From Pseudomonas frederiksbergensis (lineage in GTDB: Bacteria > Pseudomonadota > Gammaproteobacteria > Pseudomonadales > Pseudomonadaceae): a DNA stretch of 64,000 nucleotides. Below are positions 46,710-56,155 of the stretch, one piece after another; the first letter of the stretch is position 1; the number at the start of each line of letters is the position of its first letter. A model generated the notes under the pieces. It was given only the letters and a program-made list of their open reading frames with translations, ran no database searches and had not been told where the DNA came from. The stretch spans positions 609,501 to 673,500 of the forward strand of contig NZ_CP018319.1 of assembly GCF_001952935.1 (NCBI RefSeq). Reading direction: 5' to 3'. Made by a program: the position numbers and the translations under genes.

Positions 46710-48692
46710 ATGAAACCTGTATTGCCCCACGCCCAGCTCGACTGGGACGACCAAGGGCTCCCGCGTTCGCGGGTGTTCGATGATGTGTATTTCTCCGACC
46801 TGTCGGGGTTGGACGAAACCCGCTACGTATTCCTCGAACAGAACGCTTTGCGTGAACGTTTTGCCGCGTTGCCGGCCGGCGGTCGACTGGTGATTGGCGA
46901 GACCGGTTTCGGCACCGGGCTGAATTTCCTTTGCGCCTGGCAGTTGTTCGAACAGCACGCGGTGGCGGGGGCGCGACTGCATTTTGTCAGTGTCGAAAAG
47001 TACCCGCTGAGCCTGCCCGACCTGCAGCGCGCCCTGGCCTTGTGGCCGGAGCTCAAGCCGTTTGCCGATCAACTGCTGACGCAATACATCGCCATCCACC
47101 CAGGCTTCCAGCGCCTGGTGCTGGACAACGGCCGTGTGACCCTGACCCTGCTGATCGGCGATGCGCTGGAACAATTGCCACAACTCGACGCGCAGATCGA
47201 CGCCTGGTTTCTCGACGGTTTTGCCCCGGCGAAAAACCCCGACATGTGGACCGCCGAACTGTTTGCCGAATTGGCGCGTCTGGCGGCCCCCGGCTCGACC
47301 ATCAGCACCTTCACCAGCACCGGTTGGGTGCGCCGTCTGCTGAATGCGGCGGGCTTCAAGATGAAGCGCACGCCAGGCATTGGCCACAAATGGGAAATCC
47401 TGCGGGGCGTGTTTCTCGGCTGGCCTGAAGAAGTCCCGGCGCCCGCCGCGGCCAAACCATGGTTCGCGCGCCCGACGCCACTGACCGGCGAACGTCGTGC
47501 TCTGGTGATCGGCGCCGGCCTGGCCGGTTGCGCCACGGCCGCCAGTCTCGCTGCACGGGGTTGGCACGTCAGCCTGCTGGAGCGTCACAACGCACTGGCG
47601 CAGGAAGCCTCGGGCAATCCACAGGGCGTGCTGTACCTCAAGCTTTCGGCCCATGGCACCGCGTTGTCGCAGTTGATTGTCAGCGGGTTCGGTCACACCC
47701 GACGCTTGCTTGAACATCTGCAACGGGGCGTCGACTGGGACGATTGCGGGGTCTTGCAACTGGCCTTCAACGCCAAGGAAGCCGAGCGTCAGGCACAATT
47801 GGCCGCCGCCTTTTCGCCAGACCTGGTGCACTTGCTCGATCAACCGAAAGCCCAGATTCAGGCCGGCATCGCCCTGGAGCACGGCGGATTATTCTTCCCG
47901 GAGGGCGGCTGGGTTCATCCGCCGGCGTTGTGCCATTGGCAAGCATCTTCGGCGAACATCCAGTGGCTGCCCCATCGCGATGTCCTGGAGCTGCGCAAGG
48001 TTGATGATCAATGGCAGGCCTGGGACGGTGATGATTTGCTGGCCAGTGCCCCCGTGGTAATCCTGGCCGGCGCCGCCGAAATCAAGCGCTTCCCTCAAAG
48101 CGCCGAGCTGCCCCTCAAACGCATTCGTGGCCAGATCACTCGGCTGGCGCAAACACCGGAAAGCCAGAGCCTGACCACCGTCGTCTGCGCCGAAGGCTAT
48201 GTGGCGCCGGCTCGACTGGGCGAACACACCCTCGGCGCCAGCTTCGACTTCAAGAGCGATGACCTGACCCCGACCCTCACCGAACACCTCGGCAACCTGG
48301 CTTTGCTGGAGGAAATTTCCCCCGACCTGGCCACGCGACTGCATGCACAGGAATTGGACCCGCAACTGCTTGAAGGACGCGCCGCGTTCCGCTGCACCAG
48401 CCCGGACTACCTGCCGATCGTTGGCCCGTTGGCCGAACCCGCGGCCTTCGCCGATGCCTACGCCGTGCTGAGCAAGGACGCCCGGCAAGTACCGGACATT
48501 CCCTGCCCCTGGCTTGAGGGCTTTTACGTCAACAGCGGCCACGGTTCTCGCGGCTTGATCACCGCACCACTGTCGGGTGAATTGCTCGCGGCATGGATCG
48601 AAAACGAACCGCTGCCCCTGCCCAGAATGGTTGCCGAAGCCTGCCATCCCAACCGTTTTGCCGTGCGCCAATTGGTCCGCGGAAAAGTCTGA
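46710..48692 (+). CDS. mnmC: Bifunctional tRNA mnm5s2U biosynthesis enzyme MnmC
   Basis: A 660-residue two-domain enzyme finishing the mnm5s2U34 wobble modification. The N-terminal SAM-methyltransferase domain (about 1-240) has GETGFGTGLNFL and the DAWFLDGFAPAKNP active-site block. The C-terminal FAD domain (about 260-650) has the VIGAGLAGCATAASLAARG dinucleotide motif. Order and length match the family exactly. Confidence 0.96.
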   Translation: MKPVLPHAQLDWDDQGLPRSRVFDDVYFSDLSGLDETRYVFLEQNALRERFAALPAGGRLVIGETGFGTGLNFLCAWQLFEQHAVAGARLHFVSVEKYPLSLPDLQRALALWPELKPFADQLLTQYIAIHPGFQRLVLDNGRVTLTLLIGDALEQLPQLDAQIDAWFLDGFAPAKNPDMWTAELFAELARLAAPGSTISTFTSTGWVRRLLNAAGFKMKRTPGIGHKWEILRGVFLGWPEEVPAPAAAKPWFARPTPLTGERRALVIGAGLAGCATAASLAARGWHVSLLERHNALAQEASGNPQGVLYLKLSAHGTALSQLIVSGFGHTRRLLEHLQRGVDWDDCGVLQLAFNAKEAERQAQLAAAFSPDLVHLLDQPKAQIQAGIALEHGGLFFPEGGWVHPPALCHWQASSANIQWLPHRDVLELRKVDDQWQAWDGDDLLASAPVVILAGAAEIKRFPQSAELPLKRIRGQITRLAQTPESQSLTTVVCAEGYVAPARLGEHTLGASFDFKSDDLTPTLTEHLGNLALLEEISPDLATRLHAQELDPQLLEGRAAFRCTSPDYLPIVGPLAEPAAFADAYAVLSKDARQVPDIPCPWLEGFYVNSGHGSRGLITAPLSGELLAAWIENEPLPLPRMVAEACHPNRFAVRQLVRGKV

Positions 48693-48816
48693 CGCCGCGT
48701 CTTATAACTTATCGGTCTAAAACTCCGGGGATTCAGCCGGGTCAGTTTCTGAGTACCCGCCGTTTTTGGCGCGGTATCGATTGACCCTCCCCAACGGAAA
48801 AACCGGTAAGGAATTT

Positions 48817-50589
48817 ATGTGCGGATTAGCTGGCGAGTTACGCTTTGATCATCAACCTGCGGACCTCGCGGCCGTTGAACGAATCACCCATCACCTGGCC
48901 CCACGCGGCCCTGACGCATGGGGCTTCCACAGCCAGGGGCCGATTGCCCTGGGCCATCGTCGCCTGAAAATCATGGACCTGTCGGACGGCTCGGCGCAGC
49001 CGATGATCGACAACCAACTGGGCTTGTCCCTGGCCTTCAACGGCGCGATCTACAACTTCCCGGAACTGCGCACCGAGCTTGAAAGCCTCGGTTATGCCTT
49101 CTATTCCGGCGGTGACACCGAAGTCCTGCTCAAGGGTTATCACGCCTGGGGCGAAGCACTGCTGCCCAAGCTCAATGGCATGTTCGCCTTCGCCATCTGG
49201 GAGCGCGATGCCCAACGCCTGTTCATCGCCCGCGACCGTCTCGGCGTAAAGCCGTTGTACCTGTCGCGCACCGGCCAGCGCCTGCGCTTTGCCTCGGCAC
49301 TGCCGGCGTTGCTCAAGGGCGGCGACATCAACCCGATCCTCGACCCGGTGGCACTCAATCATTATCTGAACTTCCACGCCGTCGTCCCGGCACCGCGCAC
49401 CTTGCTGGCCGGCATCGAAAAACTGCCACCGGCGACCTGGATGCGCATCGAAGCCGATGGCACCACCGAGCAGAAAACCTGGTGGACCCTGCCCTACGGC
49501 CCACACGCCGACGAGATGAATCTGACACTCGAAGACTGGCGTGACCGCGTACTCGACAGCACCCGTGACGCGGTGGCGATCCGTCAACGTGCGGCAGTCG
49601 ACGTCGGGGTGCTGCTGTCGGGCGGTGTCGATTCGAGCCTGCTGGTCGGCCTGTTGCGTGAAGTCGGTGTGGAAAACCTGTCGACCTTCTCCATCGGTTT
49701 CCAGGATGCCGGCGGCGAGCGCGGCGACGAGTTCCAGTATTCGGACCTGATCGCCAAGCATTACGGCACCCAGCATCACCAATTGCGCATCGACGAAAAA
49801 GAAATCATCGAGCAATTGCCCGCGGCGTTCCGCGCCATGAGCGAACCGATGGTCAGCCATGACTGCATCGCGTTCTATCTGTTGTCCCGTGAAGTTTCCA
49901 AGCACTGCAAAGTGGTGCAGAGCGGCCAAGGCGCGGACGAGTTGTTCGCCGGGTATCACTGGTATCCACAAGTCGACGGTGCCGAAGATCCGTACACCGC
50001 CTATCGCGATGCCTTTTTCGACCGCAGCTACGACGACTACGCCGCCACCGTGCAGCCGAAATGGCTGACAGCGAATGACGCTGCTGGTGACTTCGTGAAG
50101 GAACATTTCGCACAACCCGGCGCCGATGCCGCGGTGGACAAAGCCCTGCGTCTGGACAGCACGATCATGCTGGTGGACGACCCGGTCAAACGCGTCGACA
50201 ACATGACCATGGCCTGGGGCCTGGAAGCGCGCACACCGTTTCTCGACTATCGCCTGGTGGAATTGTCGGCGCGCGTGCCGGGCAAATTCAAACTGCCCGA
50301 TGGCGGCAAGCAGGTCTTGAAAGAAGCGGCGCGGCTGGTGATTCCGAGTGAAGTGATCGATCGCAAGAAAGGCTACTTCCCGGTCCCCGGCCTGAAGCAT
50401 TTGCAAGGCGATACGCTGAACTGGGTGCGCGAACTGCTGCTCGATCCGAGTCAGGATCGCGGCCTGTTCAACCCGGCGATGCTCGACCGTCTGCTGACCG
50501 ATCCACAAGGTCAATTGACCCCGTTGCGCGGTTCCAAGCTGTGGCAATTGGCGGCGCTGAACCTGTGGCTCAGCGAACAAGGAATCTGA
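48817..50589 (+). CDS. asnO: N-acetylglutaminylglutamine amidotransferase (osmolyte NAGGN synthesis)
   Basis: A 590-residue class II glutamine amidotransferase/asparagine synthase-like enzyme. The nucleophile is Cys2 (MCGLAGEL), which fixes the start at 48817, preceded by AAGGA. The synthetase domain has the ATP-pyrophosphatase loop LLSGGVDSSLL. It amidates N-acetylglutaminylglutamate to give NAGGN, an osmoprotectant dipeptide in pseudomonads and rhizobia. It is the first of the trio with the GNAT/ATP-grasp and M42 genes. Confidence 0.92.
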   Translation: MCGLAGELRFDHQPADLAAVERITHHLAPRGPDAWGFHSQGPIALGHRRLKIMDLSDGSAQPMIDNQLGLSLAFNGAIYNFPELRTELESLGYAFYSGGDTEVLLKGYHAWGEALLPKLNGMFAFAIWERDAQRLFIARDRLGVKPLYLSRTGQRLRFASALPALLKGGDINPILDPVALNHYLNFHAVVPAPRTLLAGIEKLPPATWMRIEADGTTEQKTWWTLPYGPHADEMNLTLEDWRDRVLDSTRDAVAIRQRAAVDVGVLLSGGVDSSLLVGLLREVGVENLSTFSIGFQDAGGERGDEFQYSDLIAKHYGTQHHQLRIDEKEIIEQLPAAFRAMSEPMVSHDCIAFYLLSREVSKHCKVVQSGQGADELFAGYHWYPQVDGAEDPYTAYRDAFFDRSYDDYAATVQPKWLTANDAAGDFVKEHFAQPGADAAVDKALRLDSTIMLVDDPVKRVDNMTMAWGLEARTPFLDYRLVELSARVPGKFKLPDGGKQVLKEAARLVIPSEVIDRKKGYFPVPGLKHLQGDTLNWVRELLLDPSQDRGLFNPAMLDRLLTDPQGQLTPLRGSKLWQLAALNLWLSEQGI

Positions 50590-50592
50590 TCG

Positions 50593-52338
50593 ATGAAACC
50601 CCACGCCACGGCCTACAGCCAACGCTTGTTGCGCGGTCAGGCGCCCTCTTACGAACGCTTGCAGGCGCGCCTGGCCGAAGACGGCAGTGAATTGGGCGCT
50701 GCACCCATCGCCGTGCATTGCGGTTGGGGCCGGTTGCTGATCGGCCATACCTTTCCGGATGCGGCGAGCCTGGCCCAAGAGCTGCTCAACGAGCACACCG
50801 GTGAACGCGACATCGCCCTGTACGTGGCTGCGCCTCAGCAAGTGCTGGGGCTGGAACCGGCCCAGTTGTTTCTCGACCCGTCCGACACCCTGCGCCTGTG
50901 GTTCAGCGATTACCGCCAGTCGACGCGGGTGTTTCGCGGCTTTCGTATCCGCCGCGCCCAGAGCGACGCGGACTGGCAGGCGATCAATCAGCTGTATCTG
51001 TTGCGCGGCATGCTGCCGATCGATGCGAGCCTGCTGACGCCGCGTCATCAGGGCGGGCCCGTCTATTGGCTGGCCGAAGATGAGGACAGCGGTGCGATCA
51101 TCGGCAGCGTCATGGGCCTCAATCACCACACGGCGTTCAACGATCCGGAAAATGGCAGCAGCCTGTGGTGCCTGGCAGTCGATCCGCAATGTTCGCGTCC
51201 GGGTGTCGGTGAAGTGCTGGTGCGACATTTGATCGAACACTTCATGAGCCGTGGGCTGAGTTACCTGGACCTGTCGGTGCTGCACGACAACCGGCAGGCG
51301 AAAAGCCTTTACGCCAAGCTGGGGTTTCGCAACCTGTCGACGTTCGCGATCAAGCGCAAGAACTGCATCAATCAGCCGTTGTTTCTCGGCCCGGGTCCCG
51401 AAGCCGAGTTCAATCCTTATGCACGAATCATCGTCGAGGAAGCGCACCGTCGCGGCATCGAAGTGCAAGTCGATGACGCCGATGCAGGCCTGTTCACCTT
51501 GATCCATGGCAGTCGCCGCGTACGTTGCCGTGAATCCCTCAGCGACCTGACAAGCGCCATCAGCATGACGTTGTGCCAGGACAAAAGCCTGACGCACAAA
51601 GTGCTCAAGGCCGCCGGGCTGAACCTGCCGTCGCAGCAACTGGCCGGCAATGCCGACGACAACCTGGCGTTTCTCGACGAGCACGAACGGGTGGTGGTCA
51701 AGCCGCTCGATGGCGAACAAGGCCAAGGCGTCGCGGTGGATTTACGAAGCATCGAAGAGGTCCAGCAAGCCATCGAATCCGCCCGCCAGTTCGACAGTCG
51801 CGTGCTGCTGGAGAGTTTCCACGAAGGCCTCGACTTGCGGATTGTGGTGATCGGTTTTGAGGTGGTCGCCGCGGCGATTCGTCGTCCGGCAGAAGTGGTC
51901 GGTGATGGCCAGCATTCCATCGGTGCGCTGATCGAAGCGCAGAGCCGGCGTCGCCAGGCGGCTACCAGCGGTGAAAGCAAAATCCCGCTGGATCACGAAA
52001 CCGAGCGCACCTTGAAGGCGGCGGGTTTTGACTACAGCAGCATTCTGCCGGCGGGCGAGCATCTGTTCGTACGGCGTACGGCGAACCTTCATACCGGCGG
52101 GATTCTTGAGGATGTGACGGCGATCCTGCATCCAACCTTGGTGGATGCGGCGGTGCGCGCGGCGCGGGTGCTGGACATTCCAATGGTCGGGCTCGACCTG
52201 ATGGTGCCTGCCGCCGATCAACCGGAGTATGTGTTTATCGAAGCCAATGAGCGCGCCGGACTGGCCAACCACGAACCGCAGCCGACGGCCGAGCGGTTTG
52301 TGGATTTGTTGTTTCCGCACAGTCAACCGGCGGCTTAG
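50593..52338 (+). CDS. ngg: N-acetylglutaminylglutamine synthetase (GNAT-ATP-grasp fusion)
   Basis: A 581-residue fusion. A GNAT acetyltransferase domain lies in about 100-290 (LWCLAVDPQCSRPGVGEVLV) and a cyanophycin/glutathione synthetase-type ATP-grasp domain follows (about 330-575; VVVKPLDGEQGQGVAVDL, EANERAG). It should acetylate and join two glutamine/glutamate units to make NAGGN precursor. It starts four bases after the amidotransferase stop, so the two are coupled. Confidence 0.92.
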   Translation: MKPHATAYSQRLLRGQAPSYERLQARLAEDGSELGAAPIAVHCGWGRLLIGHTFPDAASLAQELLNEHTGERDIALYVAAPQQVLGLEPAQLFLDPSDTLRLWFSDYRQSTRVFRGFRIRRAQSDADWQAINQLYLLRGMLPIDASLLTPRHQGGPVYWLAEDEDSGAIIGSVMGLNHHTAFNDPENGSSLWCLAVDPQCSRPGVGEVLVRHLIEHFMSRGLSYLDLSVLHDNRQAKSLYAKLGFRNLSTFAIKRKNCINQPLFLGPGPEAEFNPYARIIVEEAHRRGIEVQVDDADAGLFTLIHGSRRVRCRESLSDLTSAISMTLCQDKSLTHKVLKAAGLNLPSQQLAGNADDNLAFLDEHERVVVKPLDGEQGQGVAVDLRSIEEVQQAIESARQFDSRVLLESFHEGLDLRIVVIGFEVVAAAIRRPAEVVGDGQHSIGALIEAQSRRRQAATSGESKIPLDHETERTLKAAGFDYSSILPAGEHLFVRRTANLHTGGILEDVTAILHPTLVDAAVRAARVLDIPMVGLDLMVPAADQPEYVFIEANERAGLANHEPQPTAERFVDLLFPHSQPAA

Positions 52339-52350
52339 CCCCCCCTTCCT

Positions 52351-52457
52351 GATCGTTCCCACGCTCTGCGTGGGAATGCAGCCAGGGACGCTCTGCGTCC
52401 CAAAAGCGGACGCGGAGCGTCCAGTGAGGCATTCCCACGCGGAGCGTGGGAACGATC
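52351..52457. repeat. Long palindromic repeat, copy P2, inside the NAGGN operon
   Basis: Same ends as P1 (GATCGTTCCCACGCTC ... GAGCGTGGGAACGATC), placed between the synthetase and M42 peptidase genes. It could fold to an RNA hairpin within the operon transcript. Confidence 0.85.
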
Positions 52458-52482
52458 AACGCTTAACTCATCAGGAGTTTCC

Positions 52483-53673
52483 ATGACCAGCAACATTCCC
52501 GAACCGGATCTGAACTACCTGCAAAAAGTCCTGCTGGAAATGCTCGCCATTCCCAGCCCGACCGGGTTCACCGACACCATCGTGCGTTACGTCGCCGAAC
52601 GGCTTGAAGAGCTGGGTATTCCCTTTGAGATGACCCGCCGCGGCACTATCCGCGCCACCCTCAAGGGCAAGAAGAACAGTCCCGACCGCGCGGTCTCCGC
52701 TCACCTCGACACCATCGGCGCAGCGGTTCGCGCGATCAAGGACAACGGCCGCCTGACCCTGGCGCCTGTCGGTTGCTGGTCCAGCCGTTTTGCCGAGGGC
52801 AGCCGGGTCAGCCTGTTTACCGACAACGGCGTGATCCGTGGCAGCGTGTTGCCGCTGATGGCTTCCGGGCATGCGTTCAATACCGCCGTGGATGAAATGC
52901 CGATCAGTTGGGATCACATCGAATTGCGCCTGGACGCCTATTGCGCCACGCGTGCCGATTGCGACTCACTGGGGATCAGCGTCGGTGATTTTGTCGCCTT
53001 CGACCCTTTGCCGGAATTCACCGAAAGCGGCCACATCAGCGCCCGTCATCTTGACGACAAGGCCGGCGTTGCCGCATTACTGGCGGCGCTCAAAGCGATC
53101 GTCGACAGCGGCCAAGAGCTGATGATCGACTGTCATCCGCTGTTCACCATTACCGAGGAAACCGGCAGTGGCGCGGCGGCGGCGTTACCGTGGGACGTCA
53201 GCGAATTCGTCGGCATCGACATTGCCCCGGTCGCACCGGGTCAGCATTCCAGCGAACACGCGGTGAGCGTGGCGATGCAGGATTCCGGCGGGCCTTACGA
53301 CTACCACCTGTCGCGACATCTGCTGCGCCTGGCCAGTGACAACGAGTTGCCGGTGCGCCGTGACCTGTTTCGCTATTACTTCAGCGATGCGCATTCGGCG
53401 GTCACTGCCGGACATGACATTCGCACCGCCCTGCTCGCCTTCGGCTGCGACGCCACTCACGGCTACGAACGCACCCACATCGACAGCCTCGCTGCGCTCA
53501 GTCGCCTGCTCGGCGCCTATATTCTGAGTCCGCCGGTGTTTGCCAGCGATGCACAACCGGCCAAGGGGTCGCTGGACCGGTTCAGTCATCAGATCGAACA
53601 TGAGACACAGATGGAAAGCGACACGCGGGTGCCGTCGGTGGATAGCCTGGTGGGGCAGCGCTCCGAAAGCTGA
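52483..53673 (+). CDS. M42-family osmoprotectant NAGGN hydrolase
   Basis: A 396-residue co-catalytic metallo-aminopeptidase of the M42 family, the third member of the NAGGN trio. Metal ligands are visible in SAHLDT, RHLDDKAG, ITEETGSG and DIAPVAPGQHS, with the catalytic Glu in EETG. It probably hydrolyses NAGGN when osmotic stress ends. AGGAG precedes the ATG at 52483. Confidence 0.9.
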   Translation: MTSNIPEPDLNYLQKVLLEMLAIPSPTGFTDTIVRYVAERLEELGIPFEMTRRGTIRATLKGKKNSPDRAVSAHLDTIGAAVRAIKDNGRLTLAPVGCWSSRFAEGSRVSLFTDNGVIRGSVLPLMASGHAFNTAVDEMPISWDHIELRLDAYCATRADCDSLGISVGDFVAFDPLPEFTESGHISARHLDDKAGVAALLAALKAIVDSGQELMIDCHPLFTITEETGSGAAAALPWDVSEFVGIDIAPVAPGQHSSEHAVSVAMQDSGGPYDYHLSRHLLRLASDNELPVRRDLFRYYFSDAHSAVTAGHDIRTALLAFGCDATHGYERTHIDSLAALSRLLGAYILSPPVFASDAQPAKGSLDRFSHQIEHETQMESDTRVPSVDSLVGQRSES

Positions 53674-53683
53674 GTCTTGCTTC

Positions 53684-53796
53684 GATCGTTCCCACGCTCT
53701 GCGTGGGAATGCAGCCCGGGACGCTGCGCGTCCCTTTCTAGAGTTGGAACGCGGAGCGTCCCTTGAGGCATTCCCACGCAGAGCGTGGGAACGATC
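53684..53796. repeat. Long palindromic repeat, copy P3
   Basis: Ends GATCGTTCCCACGCTC and GAGCGTGGGAACGATC, about 113 bases, directly downstream of the M42 gene. Inner sequence differs slightly from P1 and P2. Confidence 0.85.
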
Positions 53797-53872
53797 ATTA
53801 ACAGGTGAAGCCCAGGCTAGCCGCCGTTGGTCATTCGCCGTAGCATCGCGCCATTGTTTAGCCGAGGTGCCT

Positions 53873-54100
53873 ATGCTGATCCCCCACGACCAACTTGAAG
53901 TCGACACCCTCACCCGCCTGATCGAGGATTTCGTGACTCGTGACGGTACGGACAACGGCGATGACACGCCGCTGGAAACCCGTGTTCTGCGTGTTCGCCA
54001 GGCATTGACCAAGGGCCAGGCGCTGATTGTCTTCGACCCGGAAAGCGAACAATGCCAGTTGATGCTCAAACACGATGTGCCCAAGCACTTGTTCGACTGA
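53873..54100 (+). CDS. YheU-family protein
   Basis: A 75-residue protein with the YheU signature MLIPHDQLEVDTLTRLIEDFV and RDGTDNG segment. The GAGGT site before the ATG at 53873 decides the start; the longer frame runs through the P3 repeat. Function is unknown. It ends just before the convergent csrA-like gene. Confidence 0.88.
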   Translation: MLIPHDQLEVDTLTRLIEDFVTRDGTDNGDDTPLETRVLRVRQALTKGQALIVFDPESEQCQLMLKHDVPKHLFD

Positions 54101-54104
54101 GATC

Positions 54105-54290
54105 TCAGCGCCCTTTGTTTTTCGCCAGTTTGAGCTGGATGCGGTCGTAGACCTCGGACCGGTGCACGTTGACGTTTTGCGGCGCTTCGACGCCGAAGCG
54201 CACACTGCCGCCGTTGACGGCAAGAACGCGCACGGAAATGTTGTCACCGATGGAAATCAACTCGCCCACAACGCGACTGAGTACAAGCAT
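54105..54290 (-). CDS. CsrA/Rsm-family RNA-binding protein, divergent paralogue
   Basis: A 61-residue dimeric translational regulator. Arg6 and Arg44 (VHRSEVY), the main RNA contacts, are kept, but residue 7 is Val where CsrA/RsmA usually has Arg, and it starts MLVLSR. It resembles the minor Rsm paralogues of pseudomonads rather than RsmA or RsmE. It stands alone. Confidence 0.88.
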   Translation of the reverse strand: MLVLSRVVGELISIGDNISVRVLAVNGGSVRFGVEAPQNVNVHRSEVYDRIQLKLAKNKGR

Positions 54291-54443
54291 GGCATTCGTC
54301 CTTCAGGGGTATCGGACCCTGACGATGCCTTGCGTTAAGAGGGGCTTCAATGGGATTACGGCAAATCAGTCCCGCCCTACAGCCCCTTCCGAACAGTTCC
54401 TATGGAAACGTCTGACAAACCTGTTGAATGAAGGACCGATCCT

Positions 54444-54776
54444 TCAGGAAGCGGAGAATCGCGGGCCGAAAAGGATGACGCTGGCCCCGATCACACACAG
54501 CGCCACCCCGAGCCAGTCCGAGCCCAGCGGACGAATCCGCTCGACCACCGCCAGCCAGCCGATCGACGCGATGATGTAGATGCCTCCGTAAGCGGCATAG
54601 GCGCGACCGGCGTAGGTCGCTTCGATGCGGGTCAGCAGCAGCGCAAACAAGGTCAGACTGAGCAGCGCGGGCACGACCCACCAGGCACTTTTACCCTGGC
54701 GCAGCCACATCCAGAAGGCAAAACAGCCGGCGATTTCGAACAGCGCGGCGAGGAAAAACCACAGGTAATTGAGCAT
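54444..54776 (-). CDS. YnfA-family membrane protein
   Basis: A 110-residue inner-membrane protein with four TM helices. The conserved [21 protein letters not shown] and [16 protein letters not shown] blocks of YnfA are present. The family resembles small multidrug transporters, but no substrate is proven. Confidence 0.92.
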   Translation of the reverse strand: MLNYLWFFLAALFEIAGCFAFWMWLRQGKSAWWVVPALLSLTLFALLLTRIEATYAGRAYAAYGGIYIIASIGWLAVVERIRPLGSDWLGVALCVIGASVILFGPRFSAS

Positions 54777-54840
54777 GCAAACGTCTCGCGAGGATGGCCG
54801 ATGGCGGCCACCCTAACGACGGTATTGCGTACGGGCAAGT

Positions 54841-55656
54841 TCAGCCTGCGGTTTGTTTGGCCTTGGCGCGCATTTTGTCGGCCATGGCGGTCATTTCGTC
54901 GTAGAGCAGTTGCGGGTTCTTCTGCTTGAGCGCCCAGGCCATGCGGCCCTGTTCGTGAGGCAGGATCATGAATTCGCCGGCGGCAACGTGCTGATAGATG
55001 TAGTCGGCAATGTCGGTTGCGGTGATCGGCGAGCTTTCCAGCAACTTGCCGACCTGGGCTTTCATGGCCGGCGTCGGGCCACGGAAGGAGTCCAGCAAGT
55101 TGGTCTGGAAGAATGACGGGCACACCACATGCACGTCGATTTCCTGCTGCGCCAGCTCCACCAGCAGGCTTTCGGATAACGCCACCACGCCAGCCTTGGC
55201 CACGTTGTAGTTGCTCATGGCCGGGCCTTGCATCAGGGCCGCCATCGACGCGATGTTGATGATCTTGCCTTGGCTTTTTTCCAGCAGCGGCAGGAAGGCC
55301 TTGCAGCCCTTGACCACGCCCATCAGGTTGATCGCGATCTGCCAGTCCCAGTCTTCCAGGGACAGTTCACTGAAAAACCCGCCCGAGGCAACGCCGGCGT
55401 TGTTGACGATGACATCGATGCCCCCGAATTTCTCGTCGCAGGCCTGGGCGAAAGCGGTCAGCTGGCTGTAATCGCGCACGTCGCAACGCTGGATAAAACC
55501 GTCGCCGCCGGCTTCTCGAACCAACTTCAGGGTTTCCTGCAGACCGGGTTCGCTGACATCCGACAAGGCCAGCTGCCAGCCTTCACGCGCCCAGCGCAGC
55601 GCGATTTCGCGACCCAAGCCCGAGCCCGCGCCAGTGATCATCATGCGATTTTGCAT
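54841..55656 (-). CDS. Short-chain dehydrogenase/reductase
   Basis: A 271-residue SDR. The NAD(P)-binding TGAGSGLG is at residues 8-15, NNAG follows, and the catalytic Ser-Tyr-Lys is SM...YNVAKAG. The ATG at 55656 with AAGG upstream is chosen. The protein ends with a C-terminal helical extension. Substrate unknown. Confidence 0.9.
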   Translation of the reverse strand: MQNRMMITGAGSGLGREIALRWAREGWQLALSDVSEPGLQETLKLVREAGGDGFIQRCDVRDYSQLTAFAQACDEKFGGIDVIVNNAGVASGGFFSELSLEDWDWQIAINLMGVVKGCKAFLPLLEKSQGKIINIASMAALMQGPAMSNYNVAKAGVVALSESLLVELAQQEIDVHVVCPSFFQTNLLDSFRGPTPAMKAQVGKLLESSPITATDIADYIYQHVAAGEFMILPHEQGRMAWALKQKNPQLLYDEMTAMADKMRAKAKQTAG

Positions 55657-55941
55657 AGCAAACAGCCTTGTTGTTCCGGGGAAGATGTACCGAGTGTAGC
55701 GAAGGACCATGCCCGATCCACGCTCCATCAGATTGCTGAATGGCCCGAGCAAACCGTGGCAGCGCCTGAACCAACTTGTGCATTAAAAACGAAATAAGCC
55801 TTTCTTCGAAAAACATTAAAAAAACTTGGAATTTTCTTTCATTCACTACAGTCGGATTTTGTAAGCAGCCCGGATTTATAGCAGCCCGGCTGACCGTTAA
55901 ACGCCAGGTAATTCCAGAACACTTCCAACAAGGAAATAGAT

Positions 55942-56094
55942 ATGGGCACAATTCTAATCATTATTCTGATCCTCCTACTGATAGGTGGTTTACCGGTCTT
56001 CCCTCACTCCAGAAGTTGGGGTTATGGCCCGTCGGGTATCATCGGCGTGGTGTTGGTGGTGCTGTTGATCCTGCTGTTGCTCGGCAAGATATAG
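55942..56094 (+). CDS. DUF3309 tiny membrane protein
   Basis: A 50-residue protein, two TM helices (about 3-15 and 33-48) around a Gly/Pro-rich turn LPVFPHSRSWGYGPSG. AAGGA is upstream of the ATG. DUF3309 proteins are widespread in Proteobacteria and of unknown function. It is followed by a terminator. Confidence 0.9.
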   Translation: MGTILIIILILLLIGGLPVFPHSRSWGYGPSGIIGVVLVVLLILLLLGKI

Positions 56095-56112
56095 AGATTT
56101 AAAAGGCAAAAA

Positions 56113-56142
56113 AAAGAGGCCCTTTTCAAGGGCCTCTTTTTT
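56113..56142. terminator. Terminator after the DUF3309 gene
   Basis: GAGGCCC and GGGCCTC stem with a TTTTCAA loop, then TTTTTT. The A tract on the other side could also serve the convergent LtaS-like gene. Confidence 0.88.
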
Positions 56143-56155
56143 ATTGCATCAAGAC

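Noticed and set aside
48838..51726. Very long open frame on the minus strand (962 codons)
   Set aside because: It lies opposite the NAGGN amidotransferase and synthetase genes, lacks any recognisable domain, and is an artefact of GC-rich codon use.
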